Notes under the pieces: generated by a model
Database searches by the model: none
Seen by the model: the letters and a program-made list of their open reading frames with translations, nothing else
What the model was told of the DNA's origin: nothing
Source: an uncultured Bacillota bacterium
Lineage (GTDB): Bacteria > Bacillota_I > Bacilli_A > RF39 > UBA660
Direction: 5' to 3'
DNA: 7,779 nt
NCBI GenBank assembly: GCA_947168865.1
Contig: CAMVNN010000034.1
Coordinates: 1 to 7,779 of the forward strand
Translations under genes and position numbers: made by a program
In this document: piece after piece, positions 1-6,484 of the stretch
Position numbering within the stretch: position 1 is the first letter of the stretch
Layout: each line of letters opens with the position of its first letter

Positions 1-2352
1 ATTTATTCAGGAATACAAGATGTAGCAGGAAATAATTCTGTAATAACAAAATCAGAAAGTTTCTTATTTGATAATACAGCACCATCAAGTTGTAGTTGGG
101 GTAACTGGAGTACATCATATATAAAGAGTGGCGGAACAGCAACAATCACACTCACATGTGCCGATGCAAATTCAGGAATAACAATGGATCTTTCAACAAG
201 TGATGTAACAGTAAGTGGAACAAACTTAGGCACAGTAACTAATGTAACTAAGGGTGGGTCTGATGCAAGTAGAACTTACACATTTACTTTAACTGCTGGT
301 ACAATAAGTGATACTGCAACCGTATCAATAGCTGCAAATAAAGTACATGATGCACTTGGAAATAATTATGCTGTTGCTCAAACAAGTAGTTCAATCATAA
401 TAGATACTACGGCTCCAACCTTAGCAGTAAGTGTAACTAATGGAACAACATATGCTAAGAGTAAAACAGCAACTATAACAATATCAGATACGGATGGGTC
501 CGGATTTGCTAATACAGCTCAAACAATAAGATATGCTTGGAGTACAAGTGCAATTACAACGTGTAATGCAACGAGTATGCCAAATACGACGACAATTACA
601 CCTATGGCAGGTTCTTTTGATGCGACTGGAACAATAACAATAAATAGTGGAACCGGGGCAGGACAACTTTATATCTGTAATGCAAGTGCCATAAGTGATA
701 GAGCGGGAAATAGTTTGGCAGCTAGTCAGATTTATAGTGCTGATATGTATTTGGATAATACGCCACCTACCATAAATTTGCCAACAAGTCCTCTTTATGT
801 AATAAAAGGATCAACCGTTGCATTTACTCAGTATGCATCAGCAGATGATTCACATTCTGGTTTAGCATCATATACTGCAAATTATACTAACGCTTCTAGT
901 ATGAATCTAGGTTCATATACTTTAACTTATACGGCAACTGACTCTGTTGGTAATACAGGTACTTCAAATATAACTCTTGTTATTTATACAAGAATTGACT
1001 GCAATACTTCAGGAATTACTACTGACCCAACAAATTCAGCAAGATGTATTTTTAGAGGGGCGGATCCAAACAATTACATTAAATTTAATGCAACATATGA
1101 TGGATTAACTGCTAGTGGTGGAACATTATTTAGAATAATTGGTCGAGAAACTGATGGAAGAATAAAAATTGTTCATTCTGGAGTTTTAGAAACAAGAGCA
1201 ATTCATTCATCTGAGACCTATACATGGGGAGATTCAACATTAAAAGCTTATTTGAATGGAACTCAAAGCGGTGATTATTATGAATCACTTAATAGTAATG
1301 CTAAAAATCACATTCAACAATCTCAGTTTAATATTGGCCAAATGAATTATTATAATCAAAGTTCAAATACAATTGCCCAAACAGTAACTGCTGAAAATGC
1401 TACTAAAGATACGGCATCATATGTTGGAATTCCAAATGTATATGATCATTTATTAGCAAGTACAAATTGTACTTCGACGACAAAGTGGACTACAATTACA
1501 TCGAAAACTAATGGTAATTTCCCATGTGATGTTAATAATTGGATGGTTTATACAACAGAGGGGGCAGAAGAGTGGTTTATAACACCATATAGTAGTATTA
1601 GAGCAAGAAGATGGATATCGCCAGGATGTACTAGTAATCAAATTCCTGGATGTAGCACAGTAGATGCTGGGTCTATCCAATATACTATTCCCACTTCTGT
1701 CAGAGATATTAGACCAGTAGTTTATTTAAAAGATACTGTTATAATAATTGGGGGAACCGGAACAGCTGATGATCCATATATACTAGATCCTACTAAATTC
1801 ATAAGTGCAACTTCACCAGCAACATGTACCGTTACTACTACAAGTGGCTATGATACTAGCAAAACATTAACAATTACAGCTACTTTAAATGGAGCAACAT
1901 TAGATACTAATGGATACTCATGGGATAATTCTACGTGGGGGTCGACAAATACACAATCGGTATCTGCTGCAGGTACATATTGGGGTTATATAAAAGATAT
2001 TGATGCACGTACTAATTCATGTAGCATAGTGATTACAAGTAGAACTGAATATAGATATAGAGATTGTGCTTCTAATCATCTGGGATTCAGTGATTGGGTT
2101 TCTAGAGGTTGGCATTGGGATAGTTCATGTCCAAACATAAGTAAGTCAGTCGCAGAATCACAAGGACTTCTATATTATTATACATCTGCAATCTGCCAAG
2201 GCGATGATTGCCAGGATTATTTGAAATGTTGGGAATATACTCGTACTCGTACCTGTTCATGGGGTGATGAACAATGGTCTAGTTGGAGTACAACAGCTCA
2301 AACTGCATCAAGTATAAAACAAGTACAAACTCGTACAACTTATAGCCCATAA
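1..2352 (+). CDS. Large modular secreted/surface protein, 3' part (5' end outside window)
   Basis: The frame is open from base 1, so this is a partial gene; the ATG at 184 is internal. Of the 783 visible residues, three Ig-like repeats begin with a D-[NT]-T-[AP]-P motif at about residues 24, 135 and 252, and residues 1-20 are the tail of a fourth. Their ends share an xDxxGN motif (QDVAGN, HDALGN, SDRAGN, TDSVGN). Residues about 355-597 form a separate module starting DPNNYIKFN, with FRIIG, LKAYLNG and IRPVVYLK and ending GGTGTADDPYIL. From memory this occurs in surface proteins of uncultured gut Firmicutes, perhaps DUF6273-related. Residues 601-680 look Ig-like again, and 681-783 are Trp/Arg/Cys-rich with a WSSWS motif. 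There is no LPxTG motif or C-terminal membrane span, so any anchor must lie at the unseen N-terminus. Adhesion or surface display is an inference. Sampled GC is clearly higher than in the neighbouring U32 gene. Confidence 0.9.
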   Translation: MYSGIQDVAGNNSVITKSESFLFDNTAPSSCSWGNWSTSYIKSGGTATITLTCADANSGITMDLSTSDVTVSGTNLGTVTNVTKGGSDASRTYTFTLTAGTISDTATVSIAANKVHDALGNNYAVAQTSSSIIIDTTAPTLAVSVTNGTTYAKSKTATITISDTDGSGFANTAQTIRYAWSTSAITTCNATSMPNTTTITPMAGSFDATGTITINSGTGAGQLYICNASAISDRAGNSLAASQIYSADMYLDNTPPTINLPTSPLYVIKGSTVAFTQYASADDSHSGLASYTANYTNASSMNLGSYTLTYTATDSVGNTGTSNITLVIYTRIDCNTSGITTDPTNSARCIFRGADPNNYIKFNATYDGLTASGGTLFRIIGRETDGRIKIVHSGVLETRAIHSSETYTWGDSTLKAYLNGTQSGDYYESLNSNAKNHIQQSQFNIGQMNYYNQSSNTIAQTVTAENATKDTASYVGIPNVYDHLLASTNCTSTTKWTTITSKTNGNFPCDVNNWMVYTTEGAEEWFITPYSSIRARRWISPGCTSNQIPGCSTVDAGSIQYTIPTSVRDIRPVVYLKDTVIIIGGTGTADDPYILDPTKFISATSPATCTVTTTSGYDTSKTLTITATLNGATLDTNGYSWDNSTWGSTNTQSVSAAGTYWGYIKDIDARTNSCSIVITSRTEYRYRDCASNHLGFSDWVSRGWHWDSSCPNISKSVAESQGLLYYYTSAICQGDDCQDYLKCWEYTRTRTCSWGDEQWSSWSTTAQTASSIKQVQTRTTYSP
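1063..1791 (+). other. Module of unknown function within the surface protein (DPNNYI...VRPVVYLK type)
   Basis: This domain spans about residues 355-597 of the visible protein. It opens with DPNNYIKFN, continues with FRIIG and a DGRIKI strand, has a TWGDSTLKAYLNG segment near residues 407-420, and closes with VRDIRPVVYLK and a GGTGTADDPYIL turn. The order (replaced aromatic plus RIIG, YLNG, then RPVxxLK and GGxGTxxxPY) is a recurring arrangement in large surface proteins of uncultured gut Firmicutes as I recall them. The function is not known to me. The RP-plus-hydrophobic ending recalls lectin-like or formylglycine-enzyme-like folds, but that is speculation. Confidence 0.55.
2041..2349 (+). 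other. Six-cysteine TSP1-like C-terminal domain of the surface protein
   Basis: Residues 681-783 start TEYRYRDC and contain FSDWVSRGWHWD, SSCP, ICQGDDC, LKCWEYTRTRTC and WSSWS, ending TRTTYSP. Thrombospondin type 1 repeats carry six cysteines in three disulfides and stack Trp (WxxW) against Arg side chains. Here there are exactly six cysteines, WSSWS-like Trp pairs and alternating TRTRT strands. The cysteine order is not the canonical TSP1 one, so the resemblance may be convergent. 'YRYRD ... WSxWS ... TRTxY' repeats do occur in other Firmicutes surface proteins. Confidence 0.45.
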
Positions 2353-2353
2353 T

Positions 2354-2381
2354 AAAAATACATCTTAATTGATGTATTTTT
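2354..2381. terminator. Bidirectional rho-independent terminator between convergent genes
   Basis: AAAAATACATC (2354-2364) pairs perfectly with GATGTATTTTT (2371-2381), an 11-bp stem around the six-base loop TTAATT. A T-run follows on the plus strand, and on the minus strand the A-run reads as a T-run, so it can stop transcription from both sides. The loop contains the stop codon of the minus-strand U32 gene (2365-2367), and the right arm is that gene's last codons. The left arm starts one base after the surface gene's stop. The stem has few GC pairs, typical of such a genome. Confidence 0.8.
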
Positions 2382-4569
2382 TTATTCTATTTATTAAATT
2401 TTCAATTTCTTTTTCATTTTCATTGAATAATTCAATTCTAAATGTATTAATATTTTGATAATTATTAATATTATCAATTAAATCAATATTTTTATAATGT
2501 AATATATGAGTTAAACAATTATTAGTTATGATTGGATACATTTTATCATGATCTTTTAAATAATAATTGTTTTTACAAATATTACATGTTTTATCATGAT
2601 TAATTAGTTTATTTAAAGGACAATATTTCATAATCATTAATTCAGCTTTACCATAAACGATTAATTCTAAATTAAATTTATCACTTAATTCATTTATTTG
2701 ATCATCATTCATTTCAACTGATAGAGTAACTCTTTTAATACCTTTTTCTTGCAATAAATTGATTGTATAATCATTAACTACATTTAGATAATAATCAGAT
2801 ATAACATTATTATTTTTAGCATATTTAATTGATCCAGATTCAGTTATTAGTAGATTTTCATCTTTAAAATCAGGATAATTATTCATAACTCTTTCTAGTC
2901 TTAAATAAACATTCTCATTTTTGTATTTTTTATAGAGTAAATAATCAGTTACATAAATATCAATATCATATTTTAAAACACATTTTAATTGATTTTCATT
3001 TCTTACTAAAATACTTATTCTTTTATTTGATTTAGGATAGTTATTAAATAATAATTCTTTATTATTAATAACTATTTCTTTTTTTACTAATTTCTTTTCT
3101 TCAAATTTGGCAATTATATCGCGTCTAACGTCATTTAAATACTTAAGCGGTATAAATATATTATCATCCATTAAAACACTTACATTTGCCTTATAAATAG
3201 TATCTCCAGTTTTGGAAAATTGATTTATGATGTTTTCTTTAGAAATAGGTGACTTTAAAGCTTTTTCAACAATATTATATGTTAATTTTAAGCTGGTTTG
3301 TTGATCACTAACTTCAATTTCTAAAGGTTTATTTAGATAAGCTTTAACAATAATATCTAAGTTTACTTTAGGTATTTCTTGATTATTTAATAAATCTGTT
3401 AATTTTTTATCAATTGTTTTAGAAACAAGTGATAATTCTTTTAAATCAACTTTATTATCAACAAAAACAATATCATTTTTAGTAGCATGATTAATTAAAA
3501 GACCTTTTTCATTATAAAGCATATTTACTATCATACCAGAATTATTAGAATTAAATCTAATACCATCTTCTTGATTAAGTTCAGCGGTTAATTTTATCTT
3601 TATTTTGCCTTTTTCAATTTTAATGACATGTCCAATTGGAATACCAATATGATTTGAAGACTTGATGTTAGTTATTTCTTTATTGTCTTCATTGAATAAA
3701 TAGCCTTTAGTGAACTCACGATTAAATAATACTTTTAATTTTTTGAAATCATCTTCATTTATTTTGATTTCGTGTGTTTTTTCATAATTATCAATTAAAT
3801 CACGATAAAACTTAGTTACAAATCCTACATATTCAGGACTTTTCATTCTACCTTCGATTTTTAAACTGACAATTTTGCTATCTAATATTTCTTTTAAATA
3901 AGGTGCAGTACATAAATCCTTCATACTTAAAAGATAATCGCCTTCAGTTTTAATAATATTCTTGCCATCAGAAAGCTTATAAGGAAGTCTACATGAACCA
4001 ACACATTCACCACGATTGCCACTTCTAGAGCCATTTAAACTCGAAAATAAGCAGCATCCACTATAACTTACACATAAAGCTCCATGAATGAATACTTCGA
4101 TATCCATATTAGTATCAAATTTATTTATTTCATCAATTGAGACTTCACGTGCAAGAACAACTCTTTTAACACCAAGAGTTTCTAAAAACTTGATATTTTC
4201 TATATTGTGATTATGTGCTTGAGTAGATGCATGTATTTCTAGACTAGGGAATGTTTTTCTAACTAAAGATATTAGACCTAAGTCTTGCATTATAAGGGCA
4301 TCAACACCATTTTTATGTAGAAATTCAATATAATTTAAACATTCATCAATTTCGTCATTATAAACAATAGTATTAACTGTTACATATATTTTTTTATTGT
4401 AAAGATGAACAAAATTAATAGCTTCAACCATCTCATTCTCATCAAAATTACTCGCGAATTTTCTTGCTCCGAATTTTTTCCCGCCAAGGTAGATAGCATC
4501 AGCCCCATTATAAATGGCTGCTTTTAAGGCTTCAAAATTGCCAGCAGGAGCTAAAAGTTCTTTTTTCAT
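2365..4569 (-). CDS. U32-family protein with DUF3656 domain (RlhA-type, probable RNA hydroxylation enzyme)
   Basis: The 734 residues start MKKELLAPAGN, the standard opening of the U32 family. The family signature follows at 158-176 (EVFIHGALCVSYSGCC), then SGNRGECVGSC. Cys166, Cys173 (or 172), Cys189 and Cys193 are the expected iron-sulfur ligands. A segment at about 385-505 with KPLEIEV, FSKTGDT and IFIPLKYLNDVRR matches the DUF3656 'collagenase' domain. The C-terminal part has the CPLN...CNIC...NNC pattern of longer members. E. coli RlhA, of similar architecture, hydroxylates 23S rRNA C2501; shorter relatives (TrhP) act in tRNA uridine 5-hydroxylation. 'Peptidase/collagenase' is the old name, and an RNA role is the better inference here. 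Length is somewhat above E. coli RlhA. The start is supported by GGTGAT three bases upstream of ATG. Very AT-rich; convergent with the surface gene and divergent from the SpoIVB-like operon. Confidence 0.9.
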   Translation of the reverse strand: MKKELLAPAGNFEALKAAIYNGADAIYLGGKKFGARKFASNFDENEMVEAINFVHLYNKKIYVTVNTIVYNDEIDECLNYIEFLHKNGVDALIMQDLGLISLVRKTFPSLEIHASTQAHNHNIENIKFLETLGVKRVVLAREVSIDEINKFDTNMDIEVFIHGALCVSYSGCCLFSSLNGSRSGNRGECVGSCRLPYKLSDGKNIIKTEGDYLLSMKDLCTAPYLKEILDSKIVSLKIEGRMKSPEYVGFVTKFYRDLIDNYEKTHEIKINEDDFKKLKVLFNREFTKGYLFNEDNKEITNIKSSNHIGIPIGHVIKIEKGKIKIKLTAELNQEDGIRFNSNNSGMIVNMLYNEKGLLINHATKNDIVFVDNKVDLKELSLVSKTIDKKLTDLLNNQEIPKVNLDIIVKAYLNKPLEIEVSDQQTSLKLTYNIVEKALKSPISKENIINQFSKTGDTIYKANVSVLMDDNIFIPLKYLNDVRRDIIAKFEEKKLVKKEIVINNKELLFNNYPKSNKRISILVRNENQLKCVLKYDIDIYVTDYLLYKKYKNENVYLRLERVMNNYPDFKDENLLITESGSIKYAKNNNVISDYYLNVVNDYTINLLQEKGIKRVTLSVEMNDDQINELSDKFNLELIVYGKAELMIMKYCPLNKLINHDKTCNICKNNYYLKDHDKMYPIITNNCLTHILHYKNIDLIDNINNYQNINTFRIELFNENEKEIENLINRIKKYIN

Positions 4570-4605
4570 ATAATCACCAGGATAATTATCTCAGAAAAAT
4601 GTTAA

Positions 4606-4633
4606 AAAATAAAGACTTTTTTTAATTTGACAA
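4606..4633 (-). promoter_or_regulatory. Possible promoter of the U32 gene, overlapping the divergent -35
   Basis: On the minus strand TTGTCA (4628-4633) lies 16 bases from TATTTT (4606-4611), which would start RNA near 4598 and leave a leader of roughly 28 bases. The -35 is the complement of most of the TTGACA used by the divergent operon, so polymerase could not occupy both at once. The -10 is a weak match and the region is very AT-rich, so this is tentative. Confidence 0.3.
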
Positions 4634-4654
4634 AATAAAAAAAACGTATATAAT
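4627..4654 (+). promoter_or_regulatory. Consensus sigma-A promoter of the SpoIVB-like operon
   Basis: TTGACA (4627-4632) and TATAAT (4649-4654), both perfect matches, are separated by 16 bases. Transcription would start near 4661, followed by the ribosome site GAGGGGG (4667-4673) and the ATG at 4679. I see no sigma-F/G-like hexamers, which would be expected if the gene were forespore-specific as in Bacillus. Confidence 0.8.
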
Positions 4655-4678
4655 AAACGCCTAAATGAGGGGGTTTAT

Positions 4679-5434
4679 ATGAAAAGGGAGCGAATTCTAA
4701 CATTTATTACGGCTTTAATCGGCTTATTTGTTATCTGCATATATAGTATTCCTTTCTATAATTTGTTTAGTAATTATACTTTAGAGTACACTAAAGAAGT
4801 TTATTTAGGTGGAGATAACATTGTATTAGATTATTTGACTACTAATCCAGATAATGCTGTTACTGCTGTAAATGAATATGCAACTATAGGAACAATTACT
4901 TATATTGATTCTGATGGCAAGTTTGGTGCTGTTGGGCATAATTTGGATATTAGTTCATTTTCAAGTGGTAATATCTTTATTGTTCCAGTTGATAGTGTGA
5001 TTAAAAGTAATAAAGAATATATCGGAGAAAAAAATGTCATCCTTGATTATTGGAAAAGTGATGGTTCAATAGATAAAATAGGTGAAGCTGGAGTGTTTGG
5101 CAAATTCACGAATGACTTTGCTAAAAAAGAAAAAGTTTTAGTAGGAATGCCTAAAGAAATAGAAATAAGTGATGCTTTACTTTATACCAACGTCATTGGT
5201 AATGAAGTAAGAGCTTATAAAATAAAAATTGAGAAAGTATTTTATATGCGAAAAACACACAATATCTATATAAGAGTAGTCGATCAAGATCTTCTTAATT
5301 TGACTGGTGGAATTATTCAAGGAATGAGTGGTTCACCAATCGTTCAAAATGGTAAAATAATTGGTTCTTTGTCACATGCTGATGAAAAAAATCCTGAATG
5401 TGGTTATGGATTATTCATAACATATATGGTTTAG
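4679..5434 (+). CDS. SpoIVB-like S55 serine peptidase, membrane-anchored, without PDZ domain
   Basis: The 251 residues begin with a basic MKRER and one hydrophobic span (about 6-30), so the rest probably faces outward. The peptidase part starts near GTITYIDSDGKFGAVGHN, with His87 as catalytic histidine, and ends with TGGIIQGMSGSPIVQNG (209-225) and CGYGLFITYM. By alignment with B. subtilis SpoIVB, Ser217 of GMSGSP is the nucleophile, and Asp202 sits 15 residues before it, the spacing I recall for Asp363/Ser378. SpoIVB (about 426 residues) has a PDZ domain between the membrane span and the peptidase; only about 40 residues lie there in this protein, so PDZ is absent. The C-terminus also stops right after GYGLFITYMV. 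In Bacillus, SpoIVB is a forespore signal that triggers pro-sigma-K processing. The promoter suggests vegetative expression here, so the role may differ. First gene of a three-gene operon. Confidence 0.85.
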   Translation: MKRERILTFITALIGLFVICIYSIPFYNLFSNYTLEYTKEVYLGGDNIVLDYLTTNPDNAVTAVNEYATIGTITYIDSDGKFGAVGHNLDISSFSSGNIFIVPVDSVIKSNKEYIGEKNVILDYWKSDGSIDKIGEAGVFGKFTNDFAKKEKVLVGMPKEIEISDALLYTNVIGNEVRAYKIKIEKVFYMRKTHNIYIRVVDQDLLNLTGGIIQGMSGSPIVQNGKIIGSLSHADEKNPECGYGLFITYMV

Positions 5435-5438
5435 AGGT
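5433..5438 (+). promoter_or_regulatory. Ribosome binding site overlapping the upstream stop; sets the start at 5443
   Basis: AGAGGT lies across the TAG stop (5432-5434) of the SpoIVB-like gene and four bases before ATG 5443. The longer reading from ATG 5398 has no such site and would overlap the upstream gene by 37 bases. The arrangement suggests translational coupling. Confidence 0.7.
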
Positions 5439-5442
5439 AGCT

Positions 5443-5850
5443 ATGGAATATGCAATTTTAAGATTCAATGATGAGCTTAAAGTAGATATACCCGGTTTGG
5501 GTTTAGTTCCTGTAATAACTTTATATCCAGAACTATGGGAATTATATTTGAAAAAAATGGAACTTCAAGCTGACTACTTGAGTGAAGTCATAAAAGGAAT
5601 CAAAAAAGAAGAAAGTGAAGCCGAGAAGGTAGACAGAGAATTAGCCAAAATTAGATTAGAAATAAATAAAAAAACTTTATTACTAGGACTACAAAGTATG
5701 ATTTCAGTAGTTAAAATAGGTAATGAAGGTAGTGATGTAATCGTTAGAGATTTAAGAACAAAAAATATCTATTACGTTAGTGAAATCACTTTTAGAAATA
5801 GTGTTAGAAGAGATTTCAAAGTTATAGAAAATAGAAAAGAGGGAAGATAG
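5443..5850 (+). CDS. Uncharacterised 135-residue cytosolic protein, coupled to SpoIVB-like gene
   Basis: I do not recognise this family. The ATG at 5443 is chosen over the in-frame ATG at 5398 because AGAGGT precedes it and the extra residues of the longer form are only a shadow of the upstream gene's end. The protein has no signal peptide or membrane span. Residues 1-28 look like beta strands with a PGLGLVP turn. Residues about 29-80 are a long charged helix (LWELYLKKMELQ, then KKEESEAEKVDRELAKIRLEI) that could form a coiled coil. Residues 85-128 look like strands again (MISVVKIG, SDVIVRDL, IYYVSEITF). It begins eight bases after the protease stop and ends one base before the next ATG, so the three genes are very likely made together. 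A link to the protease is inferred from position only. Confidence 0.8.
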   Translation: MEYAILRFNDELKVDIPGLGLVPVITLYPELWELYLKKMELQADYLSEVIKGIKKEESEAEKVDRELAKIRLEINKKTLLLGLQSMISVVKIGNEGSDVIVRDLRTKNIYYVSEITFRNSVRRDFKVIENRKEGR

Positions 5851-5851
5851 A

Positions 5852-6424
5852 ATGAAAAGAGTATATCAACAAACACCAATATCTTTAACATCAGGTCAAT
5901 CAGGAAACAAATTTTTTGATGCTAAAGATTCAAAAGTAAAAGCAGCTTATAGTGAGGTTTCAAAATATTTCCAAGGGGTTAGAATTGGAGAAAAAACAAG
6001 ATACGATGGAAGTGCTTGGGTAAAATCAATGGTACCATTAATTGAATTATTTAGAAATGGTGAATATCGTGAAAAATATTTAAGCTATAATGCAAATTCA
6101 ACAAATGAAAGTGTCATTAGATTAAAAAATATTTTAAGCGATCCAGAAACTCGTAAGAAATATTGCTTACTTATGATTGAAGCAATTGGTGATACTTATA
6201 CAAGTTATGGTATTGATACATTTGAATCACTTGCTATAGTTTATACGTTCGATAATTACTTGAAAGGTGGCAAAAGAGTTACTTATTATTTAAATACTGC
6301 TGGTGTTAAATCTGATGATTTAAATAAAGTTGACTTAACTGATGCTTATCTTGCAATTAAATCATATCGTGCAAAACAAGAATTAGCTATTAAAGAAGCT
6401 GGTGTTACTCAAAAAAGAGCATAG
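5852..6424 (+). CDS. Uncharacterised 190-residue protein, last gene of the SpoIVB-like operon
   Basis: I do not recognise this protein. It starts one base after the preceding stop, with GAGGGA about eight bases upstream of ATG, which indicates coupling. It is soluble by appearance: no membrane span, no signal peptide, one cysteine. After a polar N-terminus (QQTPISLTSGQSGNKFF) it appears mostly helical, with recognisable stretches WVKSMVPLIELFRNGEYREKY (about 56-76), NESVIRLKNILSDPETRKKY (about 85-104), CLLMIEAIGDTYTSYGIDTF and DAYLAIKSYRAKQELAIKEAG. The repeated charged and aromatic helices suggest a small all-alpha binding domain, but no function can be assigned. The last codons and stop form part of a terminator, so the operon ends here. 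Confidence 0.85.
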   Translation: MKRVYQQTPISLTSGQSGNKFFDAKDSKVKAAYSEVSKYFQGVRIGEKTRYDGSAWVKSMVPLIELFRNGEYREKYLSYNANSTNESVIRLKNILSDPETRKKYCLLMIEAIGDTYTSYGIDTFESLAIVYTFDNYLKGGKRVTYYLNTAGVKSDDLNKVDLTDAYLAIKSYRAKQELAIKEAGVTQKRA

Positions 6425-6438
6425 TAATATGCTTTTTT
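6413..6438 (+). terminator. Rho-independent terminator of the SpoIVB-like operon
   Basis: AAAAGAGCATA (6413-6423) pairs with TATGCTTTTTT (6428-6438) around the GTAA loop, with one G-T wobble, and the T-run is itself the right arm. The left arm holds the last codons, and the TAG stop (6422-6424) spans the stem-loop junction. The mscL -35 element begins two bases after the T-run. Confidence 0.7.
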
Positions 6439-6439
6439 G

Positions 6440-6468
6440 TTTACAAAAAGATGAAAAAAAGTTATAAT
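6440..6468 (+). promoter_or_regulatory. Sigma-A promoter of mscL
   Basis: TTTACA (6440-6445) and a perfect TATAAT (6463-6468) are separated by 17 bases. The start of transcription would fall near 6475, within or just before the ribosome site GGGTGAG (6474-6480), leaving a leader of only about ten bases before ATG 6485. Confidence 0.75.
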
Positions 6469-6484
6469 GAAATGGGTGAGTTAA

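Noticed and set aside
3..233. Minus-strand frame opposite the start of the surface gene, and two others at 484-666 and 1453-1680
   Set aside because: They are antisense to a long plus-strand gene with clear domain repeats and have no supporting start signals.
1..2352. Diversity-generating retroelement target or phase-variable repeat in the surface gene
   Set aside because: I see no template repeat, no reverse transcriptase, and no simple-sequence tract in the gene; the repeats are diverged protein modules.
4581..4590. GATAATTATC as a Fur box
   Set aside because: It has part of the GATAAT/ATTATC elements but not the 7-1-7 arrangement, and a 10-base AT-rich palindrome can arise by chance here.
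5398..5442. Longer N-terminus for the 135-residue protein starting at ATG 5398
   Set aside because: It overlaps the SpoIVB-like gene's conserved GYGLFITYM end in another frame and has no ribosome site; ATG 5443 has AGAGGT upstream.
5398..5450. Frameshift joining the SpoIVB-like protein to the following reading frame
   Set aside because: The protease reaches its conserved C-terminal motif in frame, and the next gene has its own start and ribosome site; the following sequence does not resemble a SpoIVB tail.
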